DNA of 40,598 nucleotides from the NCBI RefSeq assembly GCF_946479415.1, contig NZ_CAMLFY010000033.1, positions 1 to 40,598 on the forward strand, written 5' to 3'. Source of the stretch: an uncultured Shinella sp. Its GTDB lineage: Bacteria; Pseudomonadota; Alphaproteobacteria; Rhizobiales; Rhizobiaceae. This document shows, in pieces, positions 27,544-36,151 of this stretch (within the stretch, counting starts at the first letter, position 1; the number at the start of each line of letters is the position of its first letter). Made by a program: the position numbers and the translations under genes. The notes under the pieces are model-generated. The model ran no database searches, was not told the origin of the DNA, and saw only the letters and a list, made by a program, of their open reading frames with translations.

Positions 27544-28215
27544 TCATCCGAGAAGCGGTAATACGACCTGAGCCTGCAATCCCTTTTCCGCCCGCCGTTC
27601 ATTCAGAATTTCTAAAAGATAGTCAATGACCGGCACACAGCGCTTGTACGACCAGCCTCGCGATCCGGACGGATGGGGAATATGCGCAGCGACGGCTCCC
27701 CACTCTGGGGTCCAATTGATTTCATGCGCCTCATAGGAACGTGGGCCAACTTGGTATGCATTAGAAATGGTTCCGTGAATCGGTTTCCGACGCCAGACTT
27801 CCGTTCCGCAGATCAGCACGATTTCCGCCTCGGTCTTTTGGACGTTTGCCACGAACTCCCTGGACGCAGCTCCATTCCAAAGTGCCTCCGAGGGCCGGTC
27901 TCCGGGCTCGTTTCCTGCCACAACCGGAATGTAGTTGCTGAAGATCACGGAATGCCAGAATGCTGCTGATTGCTCTCTGGCCAACCCATCGTGGAGGCGC
28001 TTCGTGACCAGTCGTTCCACGCGCCTGAAAAACTGGGCGTTCGCACCAAGCCGTCCCTCAATGTAGGCGGTTACAACATCCTTTGTCATTTCCGGGATGT
28101 CCGTGCCGATTGGAGCACTGTGATGATAATGGGCCTCCCCTAGTATCATGAGCCGTGCACCGCCCAGAAGGTTATCGCTCTGTCCGTAAAAATCGCCGCG
28201 CCAATAGTCCGCCAT
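27544..28215 (-). CDS. Uracil-DNA-glycosylase-superfamily-like protein
   Basis: A 223-aa protein not assigned to a named family. RLMILGEAHYHH (residues 21-32) resembles motif A of UDG-fold enzymes, and AAHIPHPSGSRGWSYKR (176-192) resembles motif B (HPS). VLICGTEVWRR (133-143) fits the strand and helix before motif B. Between them lies a SVIFSNYIPVVAG segment of the kind that lines the pocket. If right, it would excise or bind a modified base or nucleotide. It stands alone between the repeat-flanked cassette and the XRE gene, on the same strand as both minus-strand neighbours. The fold assignment is an inference from short motifs. Confidence 0.6.
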   Translation of the reverse strand: MADYWRGDFYGQSDNLLGGARLMILGEAHYHHSAPIGTDIPEMTKDVVTAYIEGRLGANAQFFRRVERLVTKRLHDGLAREQSAAFWHSVIFSNYIPVVAGNEPGDRPSEALWNGAASREFVANVQKTEAEIVLICGTEVWRRKPIHGTISNAYQVGPRSYEAHEINWTPEWGAVAAHIPHPSGSRGWSYKRCVPVIDYLLEILNERRAEKGLQAQVVLPLLG

Positions 28216-28325
28216 TTCGTTCTCCGTAAATTATCAACGCCGCAGAATCCCTTGAGGGCGCAAATCAACGCACATAAAGTGAAATAAATCTGGCATAAAA
28301 ATCAATAAATTACCGTAAGAACTGA

Positions 28326-28586
28326 TTAGCCCACCTTCCGTCCGCTCTTCAATGGCTTCGGCGGCAACGCCCCGTCCTCGGGCACGACGAACAGTTCCGA
28401 CACACTGAGAGACAGCGCATCCGCAATCTTGTTCAGCAGATCGACGGTCGGATTTTCCGTCTGCCGTTCCAGCCCACCAAGATAAGCGCGGTCAACGCCA
28501 GCGTCGGCGGCCAGCTTCTCTTGCGAGATGCCTCGTTCCACCCGCAAGCGGCGTAAATTCCATGCGACGAGCGCTCGACCCTTCAT
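28326..28586 (-). CDS. Small XRE-family regulator
   Basis: An 86-aa DNA-binding protein. The helix-turn-helix is at about residues 10-62: NLRRLRVERGISQEKLAADA, then VDRAYLGGLERQTENPTVDLL. This is the compact form of restriction-controller and phage-type regulators. It is divergent from the metallo-hydrolase gene, and an inverted repeat at 28629-28650 lies between them, so it probably controls that gene or itself. A basic tail (KPLKSGRKVG) ends the protein. Confidence 0.85.
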   Translation of the reverse strand: MKGRALVAWNLRRLRVERGISQEKLAADAGVDRAYLGGLERQTENPTVDLLNKIADALSLSVSELFVVPEDGALPPKPLKSGRKVG

Positions 28587-28628
28587 AAGTCGAGGTCAAC
28601 AGTTATGCCGTCTAAAAAACCACTGGCA

Positions 28629-28650
28629 ATAGCCACATGAAAGTGGCTAT
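28629..28650. promoter_or_regulatory. Inverted-repeat operator candidate between XRE and metallo-hydrolase genes
   Basis: Arms atagccac and gtggctat (8 bp each, perfect) flank a 6-base centre. The site lies 43 bases upstream of both start codons in a divergent promoter region, a usual place for an XRE operator. Confidence 0.5.
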
Positions 28651-28692
28651 GCTGCCCGCCAAGGTTGATGCTTCGGCATCCATGGAGGGGCA

Positions 28693-29883
28693 ATGCGGGT
28701 TAGAATACACCGGGGAACCAAGGAGATCGGCGGAAGCTGCATCGAATTGGAAGCGCAGGGTGCGCGCATTTTGCTCGACCTCGGATTGCCTCTTGGTGGA
28801 GACCCTGACGATATCACCCTTCATCCTCAAGTCGATGGCCTGCAAGGCGGCGAAAACCTGCTGGCTTTGGTTCTTTCCCATGGTCATCTCGATCATTGGG
28901 GATTGGCGCATCTGGCAGGCCCAGCGCTCCCCGTCGCCCTCGGAGCCGAGACACACCGAATCCTAAAGGCAGCGCAACCGTTCCTGCCGAAACCCTATGT
29001 TCCGCATCAGCCCGTCGAGTTCTCAAGCGAGACACCACTGATCTTCGGCCCATTCACCGTGACGCCGCATCTGGTGGATCATTCCGCCTATGACGCCTAC
29101 GCGCTGGAGGTCGAGGCAGGCGGAAAGCGCCTCTTCTATTCCGGGGATTTCCGGGCGCATGGCCGTAAAGGCGCACTGTTTGAGCGGCTTGTCGCCAATC
29201 CGCCCCGCAATATCAACGTGCTTCTGATGGAAGGATCGACGCTGGGGCGGCTTGATGCCGACCGGCAATTCCCTACGGAAACCGAGATCGAAAGCAAGTT
29301 GCTGGATATCTTCCGGCGTGCCCAAGGCATGGCGTTGGTCGCGGCGTCGGCGCAGAACATCGACAGGATGGTTAGCTTATATCGGGCCTGCAAACGCAGC
29401 GGACGGACGCTCGTTATCGACCTCTACGCCGCCGAAGTCCTGCGGGCGACCGGCAATGTCAACATCCCGCAGTCGGACTGGCCGAATATCGCTGTTTATG
29501 TGCCCCATTATCAGCGGGTTCGCATCAAGCAGGATGGGCGGTTCGACCTTTTGGAGCCGCACAAAGCGAACCGCATCTTCCCCGAGGACCTGAAGGCCAT
29601 AGCCGGGAAAGCCGCATTCCTCTTCCGACCCGCCATGCTTGCCGACCTCGACCGAGCCGATTGCCTTGAGGGCGCGGTGGCCGTCTGGTCACAATGGGAC
29701 GGCTATGCGGGCGATCTCGTTCGAGAGTCTGCTGAATGGATCCGACTATGTGTCGAATTCATCCCTCTACCGCATCTATTACGGCAGCAGTTACTACGAG
29801 GAATTTCGTGGGACCGGTTTTCGCTACAATGGGTTCGGCGAGCCGATCGGCGGCACTGTCACCACCTATTCCGTCAGCCTTGA
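28693..29883 (+). pseudogene. Truncated MBL-fold/beta-CASP (RNase J-like) metallo-hydrolase
   Basis: The frame starts like a complete gene (MRVRIHRGTKEIGGSCIEL). It shows the zinc motif SHGHLDH (residues 62-68), HLVDHSAYDAY, the FYSGDFRAHG strand and the beta-CASP segment ALVAASAQNIDRMVSLYRAC, so it belongs to the RNase J-like nuclease group. Family-like sequence stops at about residue 337 (VWSQWDGY, near 29703). From there the frame runs through the RTX gene in the wrong phase and gives a nonsense tail to residue 396. The last 100 or so residues with C-terminal metal ligands are missing. It is probably inactive. Confidence 0.75.
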
Positions 29884-30475
29884 AGGCGAACGCGTGCTGA
29901 CGCTGGAAGGTGTGAAGATCGCCGCGACCGCCATCTACAAGGCGGCCCTTTCCATTTCTCTTGCCGATGACAAGAAGATCATCGCCACCGCGCTTGGCGG
30001 CAACGATACCGTCAAGGGCGGCGGCAAAGCCGATTACATCACCGGTTTCGGCGGCGCGGACAAACTCTATGGCAATGCCGGCAACGACACGCTGGTGGGC
30101 GGCACGGGAAACGATATGCTGCAGGGCGGCGCCGGAGCGGACAAGCTTTACGGCGGAACGGGAGCCGACACGTTTCTTTTCAAGCTGGCCAGCGAATCGA
30201 CGGCGACGGTTCGCGACACCGTCTTCGATTTCAACAGGGTGCAGGGCGACAAGATCGATCTGAAGGCGATCGACGCCAACACGAAGGCCAGCAACGACCA
30301 GGCCTTCAAGTTCATCGGCACCGATGTTTTTCACAAGAAAGCCGGCGAGCTGCGCTCCGTGAAAAGCGATGGCGACACGTTCCTCCACGCCGATACGAAT
30401 GGCGACGGCAAAGCCGATTTCTCGGTCAAGTTCGATGCCCTCATCAGCTTCACAAAGGCCGATTTCATTCTCTAG
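29705..30475 (+). pseudogene. RTX/hemolysin-type calcium-binding protein, 5' end lost
   Basis: About 256 readable residues. An N-terminal [20 protein letters not shown] domain is followed by calcium-binding nonapeptide repeats ([42 protein letters not shown]) at about residues 105-165, and a C-terminal [18 protein letters not shown] that looks like a type I secretion signal. The protein would be exported by an ABC exporter and fold with calcium. No good ribosome binding site precedes the ATG at 29705 and upstream codons belong to the joined metallo-hydrolase gene, so the original start was probably lost. If only a few residues are gone, it could still be made. Confidence 0.7.
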
Positions 30476-30578
30476 AGCATTTCCGGTGAACTCCGATTCA
30501 CCGGAAATGCTCCAGAATTTTGTTTTTACCGCATTATCCGACGCCGAAGCGAACTCGCTTCGGCTGGAAATGCTCCAG
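30474..30578 (-). repeat. RIME-like intergenic repeat, copy B
   Basis: The inverted counterpart of the element at 1674-1763, with both palindromes (gagcatttccggtgaa/ttcaccggaaatgctc and ccgaagcga/tcgcttcgg) and the linker gtcggataatgcg. It begins inside the RTX stop codon and may provide that gene's mRNA 3' end. Confidence 0.75.
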
Positions 30579-30726
30579 GCCGGGCTCTCCCCCGCGGCCT
30601 TCCTGCGAACTTCGGCATCGTGGATATCGAAGCCAGCGCGCGAGTTCGATAACGGGTGCAGCGTCAGCGCTTGCCTCGATATCGATCCCCGCCTATCTTC
30701 CACCGAAATCAACAGGGAAATCAATC

Positions 30727-31014
30727 ATGTCGACAGCCAGAAACCTCGTTCTTGCCGCCCTCGTCGCGCTGGCCGTCGGTGGCGGGAAGATGGCCTGGGA
30801 CACGTCCCGGGGTGCCGAATGGGAGGTTTCGCCCGAACAGATCGCGCAGGCAAAAGCGGAAGGCAAGATCGGCTTTGAAACCTCGCCCGGCACGGTGGCC
30901 ATGCTGCCGATCCGCAGCGAGACCGCGGATCTCTTGCCGTTCGAATGGGCGCTCTATGGCATCGGCGCGGGGGCGATTGCCTTTCTGGGTCTTCGGAAAA
31001 AGCAGGCGGCGTGA
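30727..31014 (+). CDS. Small membrane-anchored protein of unknown function
   Basis: A 95-aa protein with an N-terminal hydrophobic segment (ARNLVLAALVALAVGGG) and a C-terminal one (ALYGIGAGAIAFLGL) followed by RKKQ. The part between is probably periplasmic. GGGAAATCA lies before the ATG. Its stop codon overlaps the next gene's start by one base (TGATG), so the two form an operon. Family not recognised. Confidence 0.7.
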   Translation: MSTARNLVLAALVALAVGGGKMAWDTSRGAEWEVSPEQIAQAKAEGKIGFETSPGTVAMLPIRSETADLLPFEWALYGIGAGAIAFLGLRKKQAA

Positions 31015-31499
31015 TGCGCGCACGCGCGCTTCTCATTCTGGCAACGCTCTTTTCCTCGCCGGCATTGGCCAATTGCGTGCCGCCCTGGCAGACGCAGTTT
31101 GCCTGCAACGTGCCCGAGCGCAACGCGCGCGCCGAATTCTGCCGCATCGCCGAGCCGCAGCAACATCCGGGCAAGAGGGAAGCCTATTACAACTACACGG
31201 TCGGGACACAGCCGGCGGAACTCTATTTCGAGACCGATTCGACGCGGTTCTCGACCAAGGACACCGAGGCCGATCACCCGACCGATCTCACTATGGCGGT
31301 CGGCTATGCGCGCGGGCAATATGTCTATGCCTTCGTGCTGACCGAGGACAAACGCGAGGACGACGGCATTCGCGATGCGGAAATCCGGGTCTACGATTCC
31401 ACCGATGCCTTCACCAGCGATGTGAAGGACAATCATGTCACCAAGCTCTATTGCGACCCGCAGTCAATCGTTGCGGACCTTCCAAGTATTCGCCCCTGA
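31014..31499 (+). CDS. Exported protein of unknown function
   Basis: A 161-aa protein with a signal peptide (MRARALLILATLFSSPALA, cleavage near residue 19). The mature part has cysteines at about 21, 31, 43 and 150 that could pair, and a beta-rich pattern (ELYFETDSTRFSTKD, QYVYAFVLTED). It is coupled to the upstream small membrane protein and probably acts in the periplasm. Not recognised as a named family. Confidence 0.75.
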   Translation: MRARALLILATLFSSPALANCVPPWQTQFACNVPERNARAEFCRIAEPQQHPGKREAYYNYTVGTQPAELYFETDSTRFSTKDTEADHPTDLTMAVGYARGQYVYAFVLTEDKREDDGIRDAEIRVYDSTDAFTSDVKDNHVTKLYCDPQSIVADLPSIRP

Positions 31500-31629
31500 G
31501 AAGCAGGACGGTTGGCGGTTGAATCCAAACAACAAACACGTGTTGTGAACCGTCATGCACTCTTGTCAGCGCTCTCGGCGGCTGGCAGGTTGCAAATGCT
31601 GATTCACACCTGCACGGAGGCAAGAGCCC

Positions 31630-31818
31630 ATGGCGCACAAGTTCGAGATCTACAAGGACAAGGCCGGCGAGTTTCGTGTTCGCTTCAAGTACAACAATGA
31701 AGTGATGTTCGCGACGGAAGGGTATTCCAGCAAGGCGAGCGCACAGAACGCCATCGATTCCATCAAGAAGAACGGCCCCGACGCGCCTGTCGAAGACAAC
31801 ACGGCGCCCAAGGCCTGA
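31630..31818 (+). CDS. YegP-like (DUF1508) protein
   Basis: A 62-aa cytoplasmic protein with one DUF1508 unit: FEIYKDKAGEFRVRFKYNNE, then GYSSKASAQNAIDSIKKN (residues 31-48). E. coli YegP has two such units; single-unit forms are common in alphaproteobacteria. The function is unknown. GGAGG lies before the ATG, and a strong terminator follows. Confidence 0.9.
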   Translation: MAHKFEIYKDKAGEFRVRFKYNNEVMFATEGYSSKASAQNAIDSIKKNGPDAPVEDNTAPKA

Positions 31819-31834
31819 TCGGCATTGCCTCTTG

Positions 31835-31860
31835 AAAAGCCCGCCTCCGGCGGGCTTTTT
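31835..31860 (+). terminator. Rho-independent terminator of the yegP-like gene
   Basis: The stem aaagcccgcc/ggcgggcttt with a three-base loop is followed by TTTTT. It also lies close to the end of the convergent regulator gene and has a short A-run on its left, so it may serve both. Confidence 0.9.
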
Positions 31861-31877
31861 GCATTTCAGGCGCTCGG

Positions 31878-32426
31878 TCAGAACGTCGGCGGCGTGCAGG
31901 CGCTGATGACCTCGCAGGGCACCGGGCCGACACAGCGGAAACGGTGCGGGCGGCGGCTTTCGAAGTAATAGGCGTCGCCCGGGCCAAGGATGCGGCGTTC
32001 GTCATCAACAGTGACTTCGAGACGGCCCGACAGCACGATGCCGCCCTCCTCGCCCTCATGCACCAGCGGCACCTTTCCGGTGTCCGTGCCGGGCTGGTAG
32101 CACTCCTTCAGGATCTGCAGATTGCGGCCGAAGAGATTGTCGCCGACCTGCCGATAGGAAATGCCGCCCTTGCCGATTTCCGTCAGTTCATCCGCCCGGT
32201 AGAACGCGTTCTTCGGGCGGTCGGGCTCGAAGGCGAAGAATTCGGCAAGGCCGATGGGAATGCCGTCCAGGATGCGCTTCAACGCGCCGACGGAGGGGTT
32301 GGAGGCGTTCGATTCGATCAGCGAGATCGTCGAATTGGTGACGCCGGCGCGTTTGGCGAGCTCGCGCTGGGAGAGATTGTGGGCCATGCGCAGGTGGCGC
32401 AGTCTGCCCCCGATATCGACCGACAT
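31878..32426 (-). CDS. XRE-cupin transcriptional regulator
   Basis: A 182-aa regulator of the PuuR-like layout. The helix-turn-helix is at about residues 6-60 (LRHLRMAHNLSQRELAKRAG, VTNSTISLIES), and a cupin sensor domain with PLVHEGEEGGIVLSG and GPGDAYYFESRRPHRF occupies about 105-180. Such regulators often answer to polyamines or amino acids. It is divergent from the omega-aminotransferase gene (145 bases apart), which is its likely target. The start at 32426 (MSVDIGGRL) is the family norm; the frame stays open 17 codons further up. Confidence 0.88.
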   Translation of the reverse strand: MSVDIGGRLRHLRMAHNLSQRELAKRAGVTNSTISLIESNASNPSVGALKRILDGIPIGLAEFFAFEPDRPKNAFYRADELTEIGKGGISYRQVGDNLFGRNLQILKECYQPGTDTGKVPLVHEGEEGGIVLSGRLEVTVDDERRILGPGDAYYFESRRPHRFRCVGPVPCEVISACTPPTF

Positions 32427-32570
32427 GGTGTTTCCTGTTCTAGATGTTCGAAATAGCGAAAACTGCTCTTCCCGCATCCTTTAATTTCAAAGGCTTGACG
32501 TCAACCAGAAAAGGACTTGTTCGGCATGGCAAATCATGGCGTCTATCGCGCCAGCCAGAGGAGATCTGCC

Positions 32571-33908
32571 ATGAACGCCCATAACAAACCCAATGCACCG
32601 GTGCTCGACAGCTACTGGATGCCCTTCACCGCCAACCGCCAGTTCAAGGCCGCGCCGCGCCTGCTCGCGAGCGCCGAAGGCATGTATTATACCAGCGCCG
32701 ACGGCCGAAAGGTGCTCGATGGCACCGCCGGCCTCTGGTGCGTCAATGCCGGCCATGGCCGCCGCCAGATCGCATCCGCCGTTGAGCGCCAGCTGACGCA
32801 GCTGGATTTTGCGCCCTCCTTCCAGATGGGCCACCCGATCGCTTTCGATTTCGCCGAACGTCTCGCCGAAATCGCTCCCGGCCCCGAGGGCGCCAAGCTC
32901 GACCGCGTGTTCTACACCGGCTCCGGCTCCGAATCGGTCGATACCGCGCTGAAGATGGCAATCGCGTACCAGCGTGCCATCGGCCAGGGCACGCGCACGC
33001 GCCTCATCGGCCGCGAGCGCGGCTATCATGGCGTCGGTTTCGGCGGCATTTCGGTCGGCGGCATTCTCAACAACCGCCGCGTCTTCCCGCAGCTGAACGG
33101 TTCCGACCATCTGCGCCACACGCATGACCTCGCCAAGAACGCCTTCGTGAAGGGCATGCCGGAGCACGGCGCAGAGCTTGCCGACGATCTCGAACGGCTG
33201 GTCGCGCTGCATGGCGCCGAAACGATCGCCGCCTGCATCGTGGAGCCCGTTGCCGGCTCGACAGGCGTGCTGATCCCGCCGAAGGGCTATCTCGAAAAGC
33301 TGCGCGCCATCTGCGACAAGCACGGCATCCTCTTAATCTTCGACGAAGTCATCACCGGCTTCGGCCGCCTGGGTGCAGGCTTTGCGACCGACTATTTCGG
33401 CGTGACGCCCGATCTCGTCACCACCGCCAAGGGCCTGACCAACGGCGCGATCCCGATGGGTGCGGTCTTCTCCAGCCGCAAGGTGCATGACGCGCTGATG
33501 CATGGCCCGGAAAACGCCATCGAGCTGTTCCACGGCTACACCTATTCCGGTCATCCGGCCGCCTGCGCCGCCGGTATTGCGACGCTCGACATCTACCGCG
33601 ACGAGGGCCTCCTGACCCGCGCTGTCGAGTTGCAGGACGACTGGCATGCCGCGATGCATTCGCTGAAGGGCCTGCCGCATGTCATCGACATCCGCACGAT
33701 CGGCCTCATCGCCGGCATCGAGCTTGCCCCGCGCGACGGCGCTGTCGGCGCGCGCGCCTATGACGTCTTCGTCGATTGCTTCGAGAAGGGCCTGCTCATC
33801 CGCGTGACCGGCGACATCATCGCGTTTTCGCCGCCGCTGATCGCCGAAAAGAAGCACTTCGAGGACATCGCCTCGATCCTCGGCGATGCGTTGAAGCGCG
33901 CAGCTTAA
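32571..33908 (+). CDS. Omega-amino acid (beta-alanine):pyruvate aminotransferase
   Basis: A 445-aa PLP enzyme of class III. YWMPFTANRQFKAAPRLL (residues 15-32) and the GLWCVNAGHGRRQI motif (54-67) are typical of beta-alanine:pyruvate transaminases. FYTGSGSESVDTALKMA (114-130) binds the cofactor phosphate, Asp258 in FDEVITGFGR contacts the pyridine nitrogen, and Lys287 in TAKGLTNGA forms the Schiff base. AGAGGAG lies nine bases before the ATG. It probably degrades beta-alanine or other omega-amino acids under control of the divergent XRE-cupin regulator. Confidence 0.92.
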   Translation: MNAHNKPNAPVLDSYWMPFTANRQFKAAPRLLASAEGMYYTSADGRKVLDGTAGLWCVNAGHGRRQIASAVERQLTQLDFAPSFQMGHPIAFDFAERLAEIAPGPEGAKLDRVFYTGSGSESVDTALKMAIAYQRAIGQGTRTRLIGRERGYHGVGFGGISVGGILNNRRVFPQLNGSDHLRHTHDLAKNAFVKGMPEHGAELADDLERLVALHGAETIAACIVEPVAGSTGVLIPPKGYLEKLRAICDKHGILLIFDEVITGFGRLGAGFATDYFGVTPDLVTTAKGLTNGAIPMGAVFSSRKVHDALMHGPENAIELFHGYTYSGHPAACAAGIATLDIYRDEGLLTRAVELQDDWHAAMHSLKGLPHVIDIRTIGLIAGIELAPRDGAVGARAYDVFVDCFEKGLLIRVTGDIIAFSPPLIAEKKHFEDIASILGDALKRAA

Positions 33909-33939
33909 ACTTCCCACGGCGCAAAACGCTGTTATATCT

Positions 33940-33962
33940 GGGCCTGTATCGAATACAGGCCC
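33940..33962. terminator. Perfect inverted repeat before modE
   Basis: Arms gggcctgtat/atacaggccc (10 bp, perfect) around CGA, followed by ATTTTC, end six bases before the modE ATG. It may end the aminotransferase mRNA, act as an operator for modE, or occlude its ribosome binding site. Confidence 0.55.
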
Positions 33963-33968
33963 ATTTTC

Positions 33969-34328
33969 ATGTCAGCATCCGGCAAAAGCGAACCGAAACT
34001 CATCTTCCGCCTCCAGTTCGAGCCGGAGGGGCGCATCGGGCGCGGCAAGATCGAGCTTCTCGCGCATATCAAGGAGACCGGCTCGATTTCCGCCGGCGGC
34101 CGGGCGATGGACATGTCCTATCGCCGGGCCTGGCTGCTGGTTGACGAGATGAACCGGCTGTTTCGCGAGCCGGTGGTGGAATCGCAGCGCGGCGGCAAGC
34201 AGGGCGGCGGCGCGGTGCTGACGCCCTTCGGCGAGGCGTTGATTGCGCATTATCACGCCATGGAAGAGAAGGCGCGCGCCGCACTGGCCGATGAAATCGG
34301 CTGGATCGTCGCAAACCTCGCAGACTAA
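33969..34328 (+). CDS. ModE-type molybdate-responsive regulator, DNA-binding domain only
   Basis: A 119-aa winged-helix protein. ETGSISAGGRAMDMSYRRAWLLVDEMN (broken here as ETGSISAGGRAM and DMSYRRAWLLVDEMN, about residues 36-62) is the ModE helix-turn-helix, followed by GGGAVLTPFGEALI. E. coli ModE also has two C-terminal molybdate-binding TOBE domains, which are absent here, so molybdate sensing must be indirect or by another mode. The gene is convergent with modC (three bases apart). The hairpin just upstream leaves no clear ribosome binding site. Confidence 0.85.
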   Translation: MSASGKSEPKLIFRLQFEPEGRIGRGKIELLAHIKETGSISAGGRAMDMSYRRAWLLVDEMNRLFREPVVESQRGGKQGGGAVLTPFGEALIAHYHAMEEKARAALADEIGWIVANLAD

Positions 34329-34331
34329 AGC

Positions 34332-35405
34332 CTATTCCAGCGCGACCGTCTTGATGACGGCATGAACCGGCAGGCCCGGCGTGAGGCCAAGCCGCTCGAC
34401 CGAGAGCGCGGTGATGCGGGCGCGCACATGATCACCGCCGCAGGCGATGCGCAAGCTCGCCATGCCCTCCCCGTCGGGCTCGATGGCCACCACCCTGCCT
34501 TCCAGGATGTTGAGCGCGCTCAGGCCCTCCGGGCGCATCGTCGCCACCATGACGTCGCGGGCGGGGATGCGCAGGCGCACCGCGTCGCCGGGCGATACCA
34601 GGGCGCCTGGCACGAGGATGGCCGCGCCGCCGCCGAGGCGGATGGTGGCGAGGCCATGCGCGGCATCGCGCGTCTCGACACGACCCGCCAGCACGCTGCC
34701 GGCCTCGCGGCGATCGATGGCGGAAGCCAGACGCGGGCCGCCGAGCACATCGGAAACCGGGCCGACGGCTTCGACGCGGCCGCCAGCCATCAGCACCACC
34801 CTGTCGGCGAGCCGTGCGACTTCCGCGACGGAGTGGCTGACATAGACGATGGGAATGCCGGCCTCATCGCGCAGGCGTTCCAGATAGGGCAGGATTTCGG
34901 CCTTGCGCTCCTCGTCCAGTGCGGCGAGCGGCTCGTCCATCAGCAGCAGACGCGGGGATGCCAGCAGCGCGCGGCCGATGGCGACGCGCTGTTTCTCGCC
35001 GCCCGACAGGTTTGCCGGCTGGCGATCGAGCAGGTCGGCGATGCCGAGCAGATCGATGATGCGGCCGGGATTTTCCGAGCGCGCGCCCTTCGGCGAGAAC
35101 CAGCGGCCATAATGCAGGTTCTGGCGCACCGTGAGATGCGGGAAAAGACGAGCTTCCTGAAAGACATAGCCGAAGCGCCGGCGATGCGGCGGCACGAAGA
35201 GGCGGCGGCTCGTATCCACCAGCACGTCGTCACCCAGCTGCACGCGGCCCTCCGAGGGCCGCGTCAGGCCGGCGATGATGCGGATGAGCGAGGTTTTGCC
35301 TGAGCCGGAGCGGCCGAACAGGGCAGTCACGCCGCCCTCGGCGGTGAAGCCGGCATCCAGCGAGAAATCGCCGAGCCGGTGGCGGACTTCGACCACGAGG
35401 CTCAT
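34332..35405 (-). CDS. modC: Molybdate ABC transporter ATP-binding protein ModC
   Basis: A 357-aa cytoplasmic ATPase that powers molybdate import. Walker A is GRSGSGKTS (residues 31-39), the signature is [12 protein letters not shown] and Walker B is [14 protein letters not shown]. The C-terminal part (about 290-357) has the TOBE/molybdopterin-binding fold of ModC. Its ATG overlaps the modB stop codon by four bases. Confidence 0.94.
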   Translation of the reverse strand: MSLVVEVRHRLGDFSLDAGFTAEGGVTALFGRSGSGKTSLIRIIAGLTRPSEGRVQLGDDVLVDTSRRLFVPPHRRRFGYVFQEARLFPHLTVRQNLHYGRWFSPKGARSENPGRIIDLLGIADLLDRQPANLSGGEKQRVAIGRALLASPRLLLMDEPLAALDEERKAEILPYLERLRDEAGIPIVYVSHSVAEVARLADRVVLMAGGRVEAVGPVSDVLGGPRLASAIDRREAGSVLAGRVETRDAAHGLATIRLGGGAAILVPGALVSPGDAVRLRIPARDVMVATMRPEGLSALNILEGRVVAIEPDGEGMASLRIACGGDHVRARITALSVERLGLTPGLPVHAVIKTVALE

Positions 35406-36103
35406 TCGAGGTGTACCTTGCGGCCGAGGCGCTGCGCCAGGATTTCGGAGGCGAGCAGCGCGACCATGGAAATGGCGATGGCGACGAGGGTGAGGCGAAG
35501 CGCGCCGGCATCACCGCCCGGCACCTGGGTGAAGGTGTAGATCGCGGCCGACAGGGTCTGCGTTTCGCCGGGAATGTTGGAGACGAAGGTGATGGTGGCG
35601 CCGAACTCGCCCATCGCCTTGGCGAAGGCGAGGATCATGCCGGCGAGCACGCCGGGCAGGATGAGCGGCAGGGTGACGGTGAGGAAGACCCAGGCAGGGC
35701 TCGCGCCCAGCGTACCGGCCGCCTCCTCCAGCTTGCGGTCGACGGCCTCGATGGAGAGGCGGATGGAGCGCACCATCAGCGGAAAGCCCATCACGCCGCA
35801 GGCAAGTGCGGCGCCCGTCCAGCGGAAGGAGAGCACGATGCCGAACCAGTCGTTGAGGAAGGCACCCACCGGGCCGCGCCGGCCGAACAGGACGAGCAGG
35901 AGGAAGCCGGTGACGACGGGCGGCAGGATGAGCGGCAGATGCACGATGCCGTTCAAGAGCGACTTGCCCCAGAAGCGGCCCCGCGCCAGCGCCAGCGCCA
36001 CGAGAATGCCGAGCGGCAGGCTGACGAGCACGGCCACCGACGAAACCCGAAGGCTCAAGCGGATCGCCGTCCATTCCTCGTCGCTGAGCGCTAGCCAGTC
36101 CAC
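35402..36103 (-). CDS. modB: Molybdate ABC transporter permease ModB
   Basis: A 233-aa inner-membrane protein with about five to six helices. The EAA loop that docks ModC is [20 protein letters not shown] (about residues 127-146), and [20 protein letters not shown] is a strong ModB/CysT-family signature. It lies between modC (overlap) and modA; 284 bases with a large palindromic element separate it from modA. Confidence 0.94.
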   Translation of the reverse strand: MDWLALSDEEWTAIRLSLRVSSVAVLVSLPLGILVALALARGRFWGKSLLNGIVHLPLILPPVVTGFLLLVLFGRRGPVGAFLNDWFGIVLSFRWTGAALACGVMGFPLMVRSIRLSIEAVDRKLEEAAGTLGASPAWVFLTVTLPLILPGVLAGMILAFAKAMGEFGATITFVSNIPGETQTLSAAIYTFTQVPGGDAGALRLTLVAIAISMVALLASEILAQRLGRKVHLE

Positions 36104-36151
36104 GGCAGTCCTCCCGATTCGTGGGCGTTTTCGGAGACGTCGCGAGAAATA

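Larger units (their letters stand above)
17565..29704. mobile_element. Genomic island remnant at tRNA-Gln
   Basis: The segment begins at the 3' end of tRNA-Gln with a P4-type integrase and carries typical accessory cargo: a Rep-like HUH protein, nucleases, a cytosine methylase, Vsr, a GHKL ATPase, an XRE regulator and a metallo-hydrolase. Codon use from about 19200 to 28300 is visibly less GC-biased than in the flanks. The right edge is drawn where the metallo-hydrolase reading frame stops matching its family and the RTX reading frame begins. No second copy of the tRNA 3' end was seen near that edge, so the right attachment site seems deleted. The boundaries are inferred. Confidence 0.65.

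Noticed and set aside
28700..28730. Sequence resembling an inverted copy of the tRNA-Gln end (ggggaacc) as a possible attachment site
   Set aside because: Only about eight bases match, in the wrong orientation, and they encode the conserved start of the metallo-hydrolase.
34362..36094. Long plus-strand frames opposite modC and modB
   Set aside because: They mirror clear ABC transporter genes and lack starts or motifs.
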